This document shows, in pieces, positions 1 through 12,574 of a stretch of DNA of 64,000 nucleotides (the first letter of the stretch is position 1; the number at the start of each line of letters is the position of its first letter). The notes under the pieces were generated by a model. It ran no database searches. It was not told where the DNA came from and saw only the letters and a list, made by a program, of their open reading frames with translations. Source of the stretch: Nymphaea colorata (taxonomy: Eukaryota; Streptophyta; Magnoliopsida; Nymphaeales; Nymphaeaceae); NCBI RefSeq assembly GCF_008831285.2, contig NC_045139.1, positions 912,204 to 976,203 on the forward strand, given 5' to 3'. The position numbers were made by a program, and so were the translations under genes.

Positions 1-528
1 TTTCTTTTCTTTTAACCACGTTAGAGAAATTATCTGTAGATGACTTCTCTTACGTTTGAAAGGGAGAGAATGTCTCGGTTCAGGTCAGAGTTTTCTCCTT
101 GATCCTATTTAAACAAAACCCACAAATGACAAACACGACTGTTTGAAGAAAATCTGAGATGAACATCTAATGATTGGTATTAAGGAGGGTGAAAATTTTT
201 TGCATTTCTTCGTGAGATTTTGTGTGACAAAATCTAATATTTTATGCGCTTCAGTGGCTGTGGTGGTCCATCGCCATTGATGAAAAGACTGTGTTATTTG
301 CTTGACAGGAGACAGGTCTGTCCTTCAACACGCACTGCGAAAATTTTTTCTACGATCAAGACTTGGAGTTTTCTCGAATGATATGTGCGGTTCACATCTT
401 TCTTCTAATTAAATATCAAGAAACAAAGCCACCGTACCAAAACCCTCCAATTCTTTACGCTTTGAGCTTCATTCTGAAATTGATATGCTTGGTCTTTTCC
501 TTGGGCATATTCCAAAGAAACCCATTAT

Positions 529-547
529 TATATATATATATATATAG

Positions 548-579
<32 letters not shown>
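529..579. repeat. (TA)n(GA)n compound microsatellite
   Basis: TA run then GA run. Confidence 0.9.
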
Positions 580-582
<3 letters not shown>

Positions 583-810
583 TTAATGGTGAGACTGAGT
601 GTCGGCAGGGTGAGATGAGGGAGAAGGATGGGCCTTAGAGGTGGACCAAGAAGGTATAAGTTAACAATCAGAGTCGGCCCCGTAGGGATCAATCATTGGA
701 CGTGGTGAAGCCATTCTTTGAAGTGGAAAATGAAATAACAGAGGGTTCTCTTACTTCTTTCTAAGCAAGCATGAAGGGTTGCAAAAAATGCGGATTCTTA
801 TTGAAGAATA

Positions 811-834
811 TTCTCTCTCTCTCTCTCTCTCTCT
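811..834. repeat. (CT)n microsatellite
   Basis: Pure CT run. Confidence 0.85.
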
Positions 835-933
835 AAGTCTTCCCCATGATTTTTTAACCAAGAAATTAAGTAGATGCAACAGATTTTCTTTACCAACAGT
901 GGAGTACAAGACGAAGTCTAACCCACATTTGAA

Positions 934-949
934 TCTCTCTCTCTCTCTC

Positions 950-1008
<59 letters not shown>
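934..1008. repeat. (CT)n(AT)n(AC)n compound microsatellite
   Basis: CT, then a long AT run, then a short AC run. Confidence 0.9.
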
Positions 1009-1292
1009 CAAATATCAAAGAATAATAACAAATATCGCGTTGAAGGTAAACGGTAGATTGAAAAACGCGTTTACTTTAGAAGATGGAAAGTATGAACAAA
1101 TGTACCAGTTCATATTCAAGAAAAAGAGGCGGGCGTTTACTAGGTAAAAGTCGGCAGGTGGTGATAAAATTCTACTTGGCTTTGTAAAGGAAGAAAAAGA
1201 AAAACGAAACGCCACTTTTTAAAAGATGTCATTAGGTAAGCCTAACCTACCACGCACAAACCATATTACCTAACTTTGATTTATATATATAT

Positions 1293-1652
1293 ACTTGACT
1301 ATTTGGGTAAGGGACAAGCAGGCTTCTTAAATTTGTGATAAAAAGAGTTTTAAACAAAATATCAACCTCCTAATATGCGTATAAACACTAATTTTGTGTA
1401 AATCATGTTTTATTTGAGGTTGTTTCGTAAAAAAAATGATGTTCTCTAATATCAAAATTTCGATGTTATAAGAGCCGTTCATTTTGCAATTAACACAATT
1501 AAATTAAAAAATGACTAACTTAATATTGTTTCTCATCAAATCACCTTTAAGATCATATCTATAAAGTTAGATTGCAGAAAAAATGCTTTAATAATTAATT
1601 CTATTGAGCATGGTTTGTCCCTTAACGTAGTGGTCTACTTTTTACCAACTTT
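1293..1652. mobile_element. MITE family 'TTGGGTAAGGG', copy 1
   Basis: Shares many phrases in the same order with 48381-48760: TTTTAAACAAAATAT, TAAACACTAATTT, ATCAAAATTT, GATCATATCTATA and ACCAACTTT. Ends are inverted around GGGTAAGGGACAA. The left terminus is blurred by an (AT) run. Confidence 0.65.
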
Positions 1653-1662
1653 CCCGCATATG

Positions 1663-1664
<2 letters not shown>

Positions 1665-1725
<61 letters not shown>
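1665..1725. repeat. (TA)n microsatellite
   Basis: About 30 TA units. Confidence 0.9.
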
Positions 1726-1728
<3 letters not shown>

Positions 1729-2222
1729 GCTATAGAGGTTGGCAATTTTGTTTGAGTTGTCCAACTATATTCCAGGAAATTAGTTATTTATTTTCAATTG
1801 CACATTGGTACCCATTTAATCCTACATCTTGTGTCATGCAACTAAGAATTTGTATAGCAAACATATATATATATATATATACTCATTGAATTCTCTATAT
1901 ATGTTGTTGCAATGTTAAAATGTGCAGAATTGCTTACTCCACATCTTTATCCCACCTACTGCACTATCCACCAACCACTGTCACTAGAGTCATTCAAGTG
2001 GGCGGATGGTAAAGGATTTAACAGCCGCCAGAGGTGGACGGTGCATGAGCAGAGGCGGAGCCAGAAAACTTAGATAAAAGGGCTTTTCGACCATTGAAAA
2101 CATAACACTTGGCAAGCACCAACTGGTTGCGAAGCTTCCGAAATGAAAGAAGTGAACAAGAAAAAATATCATTGGATAAAAGCAAGAAAAGAATGTCTCA
2201 ACTTTGATGCACTAGTTAGGTC

Positions 2223-2430
2223 GAAAGGAATTTTTGGCTGAAGGGCACTCTTATAGAAATCTTTATTTCTGAATGGACACAATATATATAAATAAGTAAA
2301 TAATTATAAAAAATTTATGTAAAAACAAATAAAAATTTTGTTGCTGGCGTGGGCAACTGCCCACACCAGCCTACATGTAGCTCCTCTACTGGCAACTGCC
2401 CACACCTGCCTATATGAGGCTCCGCCACCG
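2223..2430. mobile_element. Degraded copy of the CAGTGGCGG hAT MITE
   Basis: Flanked by exact 8-bp direct repeats GTTAGGTC (2215-2222, 2431-2438). The right end reads GGCTCCGCCACCG. The left end lacks about 13 bp of TIR but has the family's subterminal GGCTGAAGGGCACT. The GGGCAACTGCCCACACC palindromic block occurs twice. A lone family end (CAGAGGCGGAGCCAG) also lies at 2050-2064. Confidence 0.6.
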
Positions 2431-3730
2431 GTTAGGTCCTTTTCCTTGGGTTGGTTTCCTCTTCAAGTCAGGTGACTCCTGCACCAACTGGAATTGATTA
2501 TGCCTTTTCTCTGAGGTTAACTGTTGAGCGACTTTTTTCTATTGAACAGCATCATCAACTTCATACCCAATGAGATTGAACCTCCACAGTTGGTATATAT
2601 GCTTTAGTGGGTTTCTTTTGAAGAATCACCAAATCATGATAGCAAAGCAATTCTTGAAGGCTCAACATGCATCATATATGGGCTGAAGAAAAGTATTGTT
2701 TTTCTTGAAGTTTGGTCTCTGACTTTGATTGCACTAACTGAAAGGAACAGAGCAGCTTTTTTTTTCTAGTTTGTGACCAACCTGCACTTTCCCACCTTTT
2801 CTTGGTGGGGAGGAAGGTTCCTTGCCCCCTAAGGCTATCTTGGAGGGACCTTTTCTATCTATTATTCAAATAGGGTATTGCTTGCACGGAGGATCTCCAT
2901 CAGTAGGTATTGTTCCTTTAGAACTATGTGCAATTATGGAAACATTGTGGCGTTAGAAACGATGCCGGTCCTCTCCGGCTGAGCGAGAGATTATCCACTG
3001 CCCGCATGAGACATAAAGGCTCTCCCAACTCCTTTACTTCGGAGGTTTTGGGTTGTGTTAGGGTCTGAGTTTTCAAAATGTAACATTCTAAAAATTTAGT
3101 TTCGTATTGAAGATTGTGGGGGATCTTCAATGGCTTATGAAAAGAGTTATTGAATAGATGACTGTCTTGGTTCATATCCCTTTTAGTACTGAAATCAAAA
3201 CTGTTAAAGGTGGGTTGGGATCCACCGAACCAGGGGCCCGAGCCTACAAGTCGGTCGGGTTGTTACACACAATCTTCAATCTCGAATTGATTAAGAAGAC
3301 GGAAAAAAGTAAACACACAAAAATACAAGAAGAATTTTATGTGGCTCGAAAAGATAGAGATTTGTTTTCTTATTTCTATGGCTTGCACTATAGTTCTACT
3401 ATTTAAGAGATGTTGATCCTCGTTAAATACAAGAGTCACAACAACGTAAAACACAAGAAAGGCTATTAAATTGGGATTGGGATACATGCTCGTCTAACAT
3501 AAATTGAAAGATAATGAAAGCAAATTGCAAGGTCCTCTTTAAGGTGTATATAGTTAGCAATATTTAATTTTAGCTTGTTGGTACCACATTGAGTCAACTT
3601 GCTGTTTTTATTGCTCAACACACCTTTAACTTTTAATATTGCGTCTTCCACTGGAGTTTGGCATGCTAGATTTATTTCCCTCTTTCTTTAATTTATGATT
3701 AGACATAGATTTTGCACAAGTCAATTGGCC

Positions 3731-3733
<3 letters not shown>

Positions 3734-3768
<35 letters not shown>
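3734..3768. repeat. (CT)n microsatellite
   Basis: CT run followed by a short GATATACACACAC tail. Confidence 0.9.
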
Positions 3769-3773
<5 letters not shown>

Positions 3774-4326
3774 ACACACACGTTAAAGTATTCTAATGCA
3801 GGAAAACCAATGAATATCGACGCTTGGTAGCTGTGGATTAAGCAGATTAATCTGTGGATTAGCGAAAATTAAATTAAGCCGCTGAAGCTGCCAATCCACT
3901 CAGTATTTGATATGCTTTGAAGCAATGACTGGCTGATCCACTATCAATCAACAACTACAATATGCTAAAACAAGTTACAATCAGCATAACCAACATTATC
4001 TTAAACTTATTATCATAATATATACATGGGCGTCGTAACCATGTTGCTAATTGTAAATGAATAAGACAATGTATATCTTAAGTGTCCACCGTTAATGAAT
4101 ATATATATATAATGAGTGAATGATGACTCTAACTATCTAAATTCACCCAACCATCATCGATCTGCTTCACAGAAAAATAAAGAGAAAAAGATGTAAACTA
4201 ATGTCAGATGAAAAAAATAACCGTCACATTTTTTTCCTTGTTTTTTTTTAACTGTTTATCATATTAAATCAAACAGCTTCCATTAGATGATTGAGTGATT
4301 CTAGAAAGCTGGAGTCGCCATTTAAC

Positions 4327-4329
<3 letters not shown>

Positions 4330-4405
<76 letters not shown>

Positions 4406-4442
4406 GCACGTGCATGTAGAGAGAGATAGAGAGAGAGAGAGA
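4330..4442. repeat. (AT)n ... (AG)n compound microsatellite
   Basis: More than 35 AT units, a TGCACGTGCATG palindrome, then a GA-rich tract. Confidence 0.85.
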
Positions 4443-6106
4443 AAGACTTTATGTGTCAAAGTTGTAAAATCGCTATCATCTTTATGCCATCAATTTATAA
4501 GCAACTTTTAGTCAAAAATATAAGATGATCATTCTAATCTATTTATTACAATTTCCCCAGTGCATCTCACCGTTGACGTAGGTGATAAAAAAAGACAAGA
4601 AATATTGAGCGTCTGAATGACACCCAAAATCTTAAAAAGGGGATCCTCTCAGTGGCTTATCACACCAAAAGCTGGAAAATGGTCACTTAAAGTACAAACC
4701 TCTGGCCCCAATTTTACACCTTTTTTTTCTCCCAATAGATAAGTGGGTGCTCCTATATTGCCTAGAAGTAAGAGGCAACTTTAAAAACCAAAAGAATTTC
4801 TGAACCTTTGTCATCTTTTAAGCAGTGAATATAAAATCAGCTGCATGATGCATCAACATAGACATTGACAGCACCAAAAATGAGTGGCTGGAAATGGACT
4901 CAGACCCACCATATTGGACCATTCCCTATGTGGGGAGTGCCCTACCACTTGGAGAGAGAGGATATGAAAGTGAGCTTGAAATAAGATAATCGCTTGGTAT
5001 ACAAATTATTATGGGGCGGCAAGTAAGACTGGGCATTGGGCATGGTGAAAACGACCTTCGATCAAAATGAATCATGTGTGGATCTATGGATGTGTGAATT
5101 TCAAGGAGAGTTGTTCAGCATTTCTTAAAACACCCAGGTAGGGAAGGCGGGAACCCAACGCTCCAAGCACATCACACAACGATATCCTGAAGCCTTGCAT
5201 CACCTGCGCTTCGAGCAGACGAGACAATAACTAATTGGGTCAGAATGGGCAGAGTCATAGAGTCTAGTCGGTGGCCTGGTGGGTAGAGCTTTGGTCGCGA
5301 AAACAACCATGGGGCCAAGATTAGCTGGGTCCAGCACAGCCTGATAACTTGTCGGACCAGACCACTGGCTGCATCCAAGCTACGAACCGGGCCCCATCCC
5401 GGACCTATGCCTAGCCTGACGACATGGGAAACCAGACTGCTGGGCTTGGACCCACCTAAAGAGAGTGTGTGAGAGAATCCTGCTTGGACCTTTGACTGGT
5501 TAGGGTATTAGTATCAAGGTTCAACATCGGTTGGATCCATATTTTTATCCAGACACTTTTGGTCGATCCATGTTTTATTCGACAAAGGATACACCAAGGG
5601 ATTTCTCGTACTTGAAATATCTTCATGGAGGTCAAATCCAGAGGGAAAGGGAGTGATTCCTCGGTTCCCAATGTCCAGATTCTGAATCTGAAACCGAGGG
5701 TCCAAAATCTAGATTTCGTATCTCGATCCAATTACATCTATCTTGCTTCTCATAGACAATACACTTCTCTATTTTTTTTCATTTTTCAAAATAATTTCAT
5801 ATTTTGATTTATTTTTCAGCTCATAAATTACAACTTTAGTTGGGAAAATTAGTCTGTTTGTAAAACTGACTCAATTGAATGGGAGCATGTTTTTTTTTTT
5901 TTTAAATAGTAGTACTAATATTTAGTCATTTTTTTATCAAACTCAAAACTTAGCCATAGTATATGTGGAAAAATTGAAATCAGCCGGCCCTTGGATGTTA
6001 CCAGATATTCAAAATCTGTCAGTAAAATAAACTATTGCTAATACTCTTGTGGCATTGTGCTTTTAATGTCAATTTTCAAATGTTTTTGTCATTATTTCAG
6101 TTCCTT

Positions 6107-6152
6107 TATATATATATATATATTGAGAGAGAGAAAGAGCGAGAGAGAGAGA
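6107..6152. repeat. (TA)n(GA)n compound microsatellite
   Basis: Short TA run then interrupted GA run. Confidence 0.8.
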
Positions 6153-8506
6153 AGTTACCATACTGGAAATCCTGTAAAACAACTCATTTGCTTGCAGCCA
6201 AAGTGTAAAGAAGAACGTCCTTTCAAGGACACCTCCAGACTCTTAACAATTCCGGTCGTCTTGTTTCCACCTGCTTTTTGTAAGTCGTAACTAGGAACCT
6301 AACAGAGTTGGATTCCATCCGATCCAACCTCTACAAAATTTGACACAATCACATTTTCTGCCAGATTTAGTTTCAAGCTTTGACTTACACTTTCATCCTA
6401 AATTGAGTTGAAATGGCTAGAATATTCGATTCAAATTCGGATTAGTTGTGAAACTGCATACTGAATCTGGAAAAGGACTAGGAAACGGATAATTTAAGCT
6501 GAATTCTGCTAAATGAATTCAATTCAGATTGGTCTTGGTCACATCCGATTCATTTACATTCGTAACCAGAACTAGCTTGTCCAATGGAGTACTCTCCGTC
6601 TCCTTCGCCGACATTATTCACCTCCCATGTGCAGGTTAAGCTGGAAACTAGGCATCTGCAGGAATATTCTACATGCTTTTGTCATGTCAGACAAGAGGAC
6701 AGCCGCGTAGTTGCAGTAGAAATGCGTAAATTTCAACTACTGCTTTCACGTCTCTACCATTGAATGTTCATTTGTATCTCTCCTGTTTCTTTAAATGCCA
6801 GTTTGGAAATGAACTCAGAAACCTCTGATTGGGATGTGTCAAGTGTCAACTCTTATCAGTTGAACAATGACAGAGAATAATGTAGTTGAAAATTTTCTTT
6901 CAATGAAGGTGCTGATGTTTCATTGGCATCCAGAGTCCCATTTAGAGGACCCTAAAAGTAAGTCTATTGGAAGAGGCTGAAAGTAAGTCTCAGATAGAGA
7001 GGCCATCACCCGCGTCAAACTCGACTTCCTTGAATGTGAAGGTCATAAGCACCTTTAAGCCGAGTTACAAACTAGGCGGATGAAGATTTGTTATGAAGAA
7101 CCATATTTTCGTCGAACCCACTCAGCTGACCAACATTCGAGGCCAGGCAACTGACCCAGATTATGTCAGATGAAGAAGATGAGTCCTGACCCAACATATG
7201 CAATTTCAATGGCATTTAGAACACAAGTCCACAATCAAAGCAAATATAAGACATCGACAGATGTTCAGGTAGAAATTGTATTTGAAATCCAATCTATATA
7301 TAATTGAGGTTGCTCAAAAACATGTACTGTTGACAAACTTTTTGTGCCAATATGGATATTCAGGTTTATGTCCGCAAAGATGGCATGTAAAACTATTGAA
7401 TTAGAGCTACTTCCAGTCTCCATAAAGCTGGAAGTGTTCTGTAATTTTCATTCTTCAACTACTTTCTGTCCACATATTCATTAAAAAGTTTGTTCTTTGA
7501 CCCGTTCCAGCCATTTTGCTAGAGAATGATAGTCTGTCTATATTACTATGGCACCAACTTATTTTTAGCCACCAAGGAGCCAGTGTATGACATATTTTTC
7601 TTTAATTTCACCTTAGAATACGTCTTCTTTTGTCCTGAATTTGGATCACCCAAGCAAAGAGAAGCTAGACTTAACAGAACTCGTTTACAAAAAAGACTAG
7701 GTACTAAAGCAAAACTTAAGTCACTCTAGGAGCCAGGTTTTAGCCGCTGTCAGCCAAACATGCATGGGTTTTCACCAAATTAAATCATCATAACTGTAAT
7801 GGAAGATTCATGGAGTCGAAGTGATCCTCAGGAAAGTTGAATCGAATGCTATATAAATGTAATGATAGAGAGGATATAAATCTCGGAGCGAGTAAGCCGT
7901 TCCATGGTCTCGAACAAGAACAAGACAGGATGGCAGCATAACCATCGATTAACATGCGCTAAGGTATTTCACATAAGCAATACTAAAGGTTTTGTTTAGA
8001 GAAAATTCTTTGTGGATGGTGATATGCCACCTAAATGCACTCTGAGCCGTGAAAGAAGGGGCAAAATTGCATTAAAAACTACAGCCCTTTTAGGTAAATT
8101 ACGGAACTTATGTGAAAAAAGGACTAGCTAAATGGGCTTGATCTTATAGTGATAGCAGACAGCCAACCAGGAAAACCATGTCGCACAGGACGATATGCAG
8201 AATGATAGATTCCAACAATGAAGGCCTATTGGTACACAGGCTGTCTATAGGGTGGCTCTTGACATCGCCAACCTACGGTCTGGTACCTCTACTTACAGTT
8301 TCAGTCACACATCCTATTGCTCCATTAAGAATAGATACAGTACTCAGATGCTCACGGATCACCTGCTGTTCATAGTCTCATTGATGCCCTCCACTAGAAA
8401 ACAAAGGACCAACACCAATAACATCCAGATAAGCTTGACAAACCATGCTATGTGTACACGAAGATCCTATGGAGCAGTTATTCGAACTGTCCTCTTCTGT
8501 GACTGA

Positions 8507-8910
8507 ATGACATCATAGAGGCTACAGGGCTTACAAGGACTGACAAATTTAAAGATGTCATAGCTGGATTTCAGAAGTTTTGAAAGGGATCGCTACCAAT
8601 TTAAGACATTCCAGACTCCATGTGAACCATGTCCGTGGTGAAAACATCCCGCAGTGCCCTGAGCGCTGCGTTTTTGCTGTAGGATAACAGTAATAATTTC
8701 TTTTGAGGTTTTCTTACATGGATACTTGGCTCCGTCCTACGTAAATAAACATGCTATTCCATCACAGGACATAACAGAAGCTGCAGGATTTATAAGGGCT
8801 GACAAAACATAAAGATGTACAGCTGGGTTTCATAAACTCTTTCCACAGCAATGCTAGAAGTCTTATATTCAAGATATTTACAGTCCACTTCAACTATGTC
8901 CTGTGAGCCC
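8507..8910. repeat. Diverged direct duplication (about 130 bp, offset about 255)
   Basis: GACATCATAGAGGCTACAGG near 8508 and GACATAACAGAAGCTGCAGG near 8769 begin parallel stretches. Both go on to AAGATGT and AGCTGG(A/G)TTTCA. Confidence 0.55.
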
Positions 8911-8935
8911 AGTGCTTCATGCCACAGGACAAGGA

Positions 8936-9056
8936 CTTCTGTTATGGGCCTTTCTTGCTATTTAGACTTTACTACATCAACATTCTGAGAATACTTCTTC
9001 TGTTATAAGCCTTTCTTGCTATTTAGACTTTACCACATAAACATTCTGAAAATACT
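8936..9056. repeat. 61-bp tandem duplication
   Basis: Two adjacent units starting CTTCTGTTAT at 8936 and 8997, differing at only a few bases. Confidence 0.85.
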
Positions 9057-9230
9057 CCAAAAACATGTTTAGTCTTGCAAGTCTTTAGCAAAGAATATGC
9101 TGGCGCATTTAGTAGGATTTGAATAGGTTCCTTCTGACACTAAAAGTAGCAGCAATACATTCAGAATTCATCCTTGACTTCTTCTGCTTAGGAGTTGACA
9201 AAGGTGATGAGTGCATTAACAAAGAAACAG

Positions 9231-9276
9231 CGTCCATGTTTAGCAAACGGCAACGTCCATGTCTAGCAAACGGCAT
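9231..9276. repeat. 23-bp tandem duplication
   Basis: CGTCCATGTTTAGCAAACGG is repeated 23 bp later with one T-to-C change. Confidence 0.85.
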
Positions 9277-10326
9277 ATATCAAGATCGAAGAAGGAGAAA
9301 CCGAGTATGCCAAGACTACGGATATATTTTAAGTAATTCTCATCGCCTTCATTTTACTTTGGTTGTTTAACTTACGACGACCAACTTGATTTTCTGAGAG
9401 TGGTCCAGATGAACATACACCGTCTACATTTAATCTTATATATGCTAATTCATGAACATCTGCTTACTAAGGGAGTATTTTACAGGTTCTATTCTATGCT
9501 TAAATACACCAAGCAGACAGTTCAAGCAGATGTTGAACAAGGTCAACGTTGTACTCACAATTTCGTCAATGCTGCTTCATGATTGTTATTTTGCTGCAGG
9601 ATAAAATTTCCAGTTGAATTTTTGCCAGTATGGGTGTTTAATTGTTTGTGAACTTGAAGCAAACTTGATCTTGATCTAATAGATGAGATATGATAGCGCT
9701 CAAGTGAGCCAACAACCCAGAGGTTCCACCACGTAACTCAGCCCTTATTAGCCTGGAGGGTCAAAAATACGTGCTGGACATCCACCTCCAGCATCTGTCA
9801 AGACATCCTGAACAATGTGAAACCTGATGGGATTTGAGTTCTACTTGAAATCCAACCAAGGCAATACGATTCATGGTGACAAAAATGTACCCTTATGCAG
9901 GCTTGAAAAAGCTAGATGGGGAAACACTTCTCCAATTCAAGTAATTGAAACAAGCTATTTTATGTACCGATCAATAAGGAAACAACTTCTGAACTACACA
10001 TTGGATGCCAATAGCTGCTAATCCAAAACAAACCCAAATAATAAACAGAATCAATTTCTTAATCACAGTAAGAACATTAAAGAATTCCTCAAACCCAAAA
10101 AAGATTGGGATTTTGAACCACAAATTCGATTCATCATTGCGAATAAGCTGCGGTTCTTGGTATAATTTTATTCATCGACCATTAACAATGTACAACATTG
10201 AGAATTGTCTATCATGGGTAGTTGGAATCTCAGATTTAACAAAAATTTTCTGTTTCGCGAGAACGAATGTACAGACGGAAACGGAAAGAAAAGGGGCAAA
10301 GAGGAAATAGGAAAAGGATTACAGAA

Positions 10327-10581
10327 TCAACCGACGTGGCGGGAAAATAGGCCTACAGTTTGGGGGTCACTAAGCTGATCCAGCTGCTTCTTCCCCCTCC
10401 GGAGCAGGTACTCGATGTAGAGGAAGTCTTTCCGGTCGACGGAGGTAGAGTTCCGCCGGAACTCCCCCGAGACGACTGCCTCGATTCTCCGACGCTCCTC
10501 GCCGCCCTTCGACCGCGCCGCCCGTAAGAATCCGCGGTATAGGCTGACCACCTGCTTCTGCAACCCAGACAGCTTCGCCAT
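10327..10581 (-). CDS. SDHAF1: Succinate dehydrogenase assembly factor 1-like LYR protein
   Basis: Intronless 84-aa protein. The N-terminus carries the LYR motif as SLYRGFLRAAR (about residues 13-23), and the C-terminal half has the family block DFLYIEYLLRRGKKQLDQL. Known role: a mitochondrial-matrix LYR chaperone that helps insert iron-sulfur clusters into the SDH2 subunit of complex II. The length fits plant SDHAF1, which lacks the long C-terminal tail of the human protein. The start is the ATG at 10581. The frame is open five codons further up, but only from a GTG. The CDS is much more GC-rich than the flanks. The leader holds a (GA)n tract on the mRNA strand (10606-10629), ending 24 nt before the ATG. 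No related neighbour. The family call is confident; targeting is inferred, as no classical presequence is visible. Confidence 0.9.
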   Translation of the reverse strand: MAKLSGLQKQVVSLYRGFLRAARSKGGEERRRIEAVVSGEFRRNSTSVDRKDFLYIEYLLRRGKKQLDQLSDPQTVGLFSRHVG

Positions 10582-10603
10582 CGCCGGAGGAAGCACCTCC
10601 CTC

Positions 10604-10630
10604 CCCCTCTCTCTCTCTCTCTCTCTCTAC
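10604..10630 (-). repeat. (GA)n tract in the SDHAF1 leader
   Basis: Uninterrupted CT on the plus strand, so GA on the mRNA-sense strand, just upstream of the SDHAF1 start. It may be a binding tract for plant GAGA-binding (BBR/BPC) factors; that role is inference. Confidence 0.7.
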
Positions 10631-11129
10631 TTGGTCTGTTCCTCCCCACTGCATCAGGCTGGGTAAATATCGGTCAGCATTTAAAAAGGAACCATATCGC
10701 GATATCTTCCACGACGCGGTGTAGCGCTTCGATGAGCCTGTATTTTCAAGATATCGGCTGTTTTGGGGTTGAAGGCTTTAAAATTGGCAATCTGACTGGT
10801 TGGTAAAAGTTAGCTTTACAATAACAAGTGAAGGTAGAGAAATACTTTTTACAGAACTTTTCCAAATTCAGTTTTGCTTCCGGTCAGTACATAAATTCAT
10901 CGTTGAAACATATATTTTGAAGAAAAATATTTTTTAAAAACTTAAATAATGGGCAACAATTTATGTCCATGAAATTGTTCGTGTATTATTCTACAAAAAT
11001 TCTTGTATATATCCCATTCTATTGATTTTTCTCTTTCTAATGTTGATTCCGGCATTTCATGAAAAGAGAAGAATTTTTATTGATTTGATTTAATCTAAAC
11101 AATAATTCATAATCCTATGTAAAAGGTGA

Positions 11130-11620
11130 AAAGAATTCTCTACTTGAGTCTTAGACCCGAGTAACTCAAGTTAGTTGATCTTTTCATTCGACCCGAGTAA
11201 TTAAACTTGTTTTCGATCTTCTTTCCTGTTACTTGTCTTAAACTCTTGTTGGCGATATGATGAAATATTTCTCCTCCTCGTCATTCACTTGTTTTCGTGC
11301 TCTTATTCACTTGTTTTCGTGCTCTTATTTTTACTTACTTGAGTAATTTAACTTTTTTTGTTCTTCTAATAATTCCCCACCAAGTCTTCTAATAATTGCC
11401 TACTTGGGTGTTGGACCTGGGAAATTGAACTTGTTTCAGTCTTCTTCTAATCATTCTTTTTTAAATATTCAATCAGAGTAGTTGAACTTGTTTTGGTCTT
11501 CTCCTTCTCTACTTGAGGCCTTCTCTACTTGAGGCTATGATCAGAGAAATCACATTCATTTTTGGCGTCTTGACCTGACTCCTGAGTTGTTGAACTTGTT
11601 TTCATGTTTGGGTGAGTGGG
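11130..11620. repeat. Degenerate tandem array, ACTTGAGT...TTGAACTTGTTTT units
   Basis: Six or more loosely similar units of about 50-90 bp, each with (A/T)CTTG(A/G)G, GTTGAACTTGTTTT and TCTTCT phrases. It includes an exact 22-bp doublet (TTCACTTGTTTTCGTGCTC...) near 11,283-11,328. Confidence 0.5.
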
Positions 11621-12574
11621 ATTTGACCTACCGTTCGAATTAGGCCAAAGATCTCATCCAACCCTCCATTGTTCTGGGTACATAACATACTTTGGTTCTT
11701 GGAGGTACCGTCTTACTGCACTTCAACTTGCACGTCGATGGCTTCTCGTTTGCAGTGCAGTAAGTTGACATTCTGAGGGTTGGAAGTGGTGACTAGTTGT
11801 CTGCCAGCCCCTATACAATCCTATTGTACCAACCTCATTGGGGATAAACTTGTTTTTGTATTTGGGTGCAGCCATATACAATGGACCCGATCCATTTCAT
11901 GGGGATGCATGAGCTTTCCCAGGCTGGCTCCAAAGAGCAACCCTCCTGCTTTGCTGGTCTTTTTGTCCACTTTATCCACATATTCTGCCTCAAAATCTCA
12001 TTAAATCTTGTGGATAGACAGAAAACTTGAACAGGTTCATGGGTCTATCAACTTCTATGGACATGGATGTGAGAGCCGATTCCGAGATTCGATCGATTTT
12101 TGTATTATTTGCATGTAAGGAGGAGCCAAAATGGAGTGTCCATGTGGCATAGGTTATATGCCCTCGAACCGGCAATCCAAAGGTAAATAAGATATGTTTC
12201 TTACTAGTTGCTGAGCCTGCTCGAGCCGAGAAAGTGTCTTCCATGACCTTTCGCAAGGCGGAAATCCAATTGGACTAGAAGCTGCTTGTCTTGGTTTTTA
12301 GCCTTTATTTCATAAAACCAAACTTTTCAAAACAGTTTTTTTTATGAGGATGTCATCCAAACACTCTTTAATAGTTTTTTTTTTCTTTTTTCTTGTAATA
12401 ATGTATATTAACATATCTCTTCCAAACACAAGAATCTTTTTTTTGTATGATGTATCCATGTGGCTAATGCTCCAACCAAATGATTAATATGGATACATGT
12501 AGGGCCACCATAAAAAAATTTTGAGCTAGGGCAGGTTCGGACCCATGCGTAAACCGACACGTGTATCTTCCGAC

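Larger units (their letters stand above)
1..2040. other. Intergenic spacer
   Basis: AT-rich spacer with the microsatellites and one MITE listed separately. Short frames here are mostly translations of dinucleotide repeats. No gene seen. Confidence 0.6.
2439..10326. other. Long intergenic spacer
   Basis: Simple repeats up to about 6.2 kb; a GC-richer unexplained stretch at about 5.1-5.45 kb; then 8.5-9.3 kb with several local duplications. The last 300 bp are probably the SDHAF1 3' UTR. No convincing coding exons. Confidence 0.55.

Noticed and set aside
3880-3900. TGAAGCTGCCA, the start of miR167
   Set aside because: The match stops after 11 nt and no hairpin partner was seen. No other conserved plant miRNA was spotted by eye.
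5170-5450. GC-richer stretch with a TGGCCTGGTGG word resembling a pol III A box
   Set aside because: It deviates from the A-box consensus, and no B box or repeated SINE structure could be confirmed.
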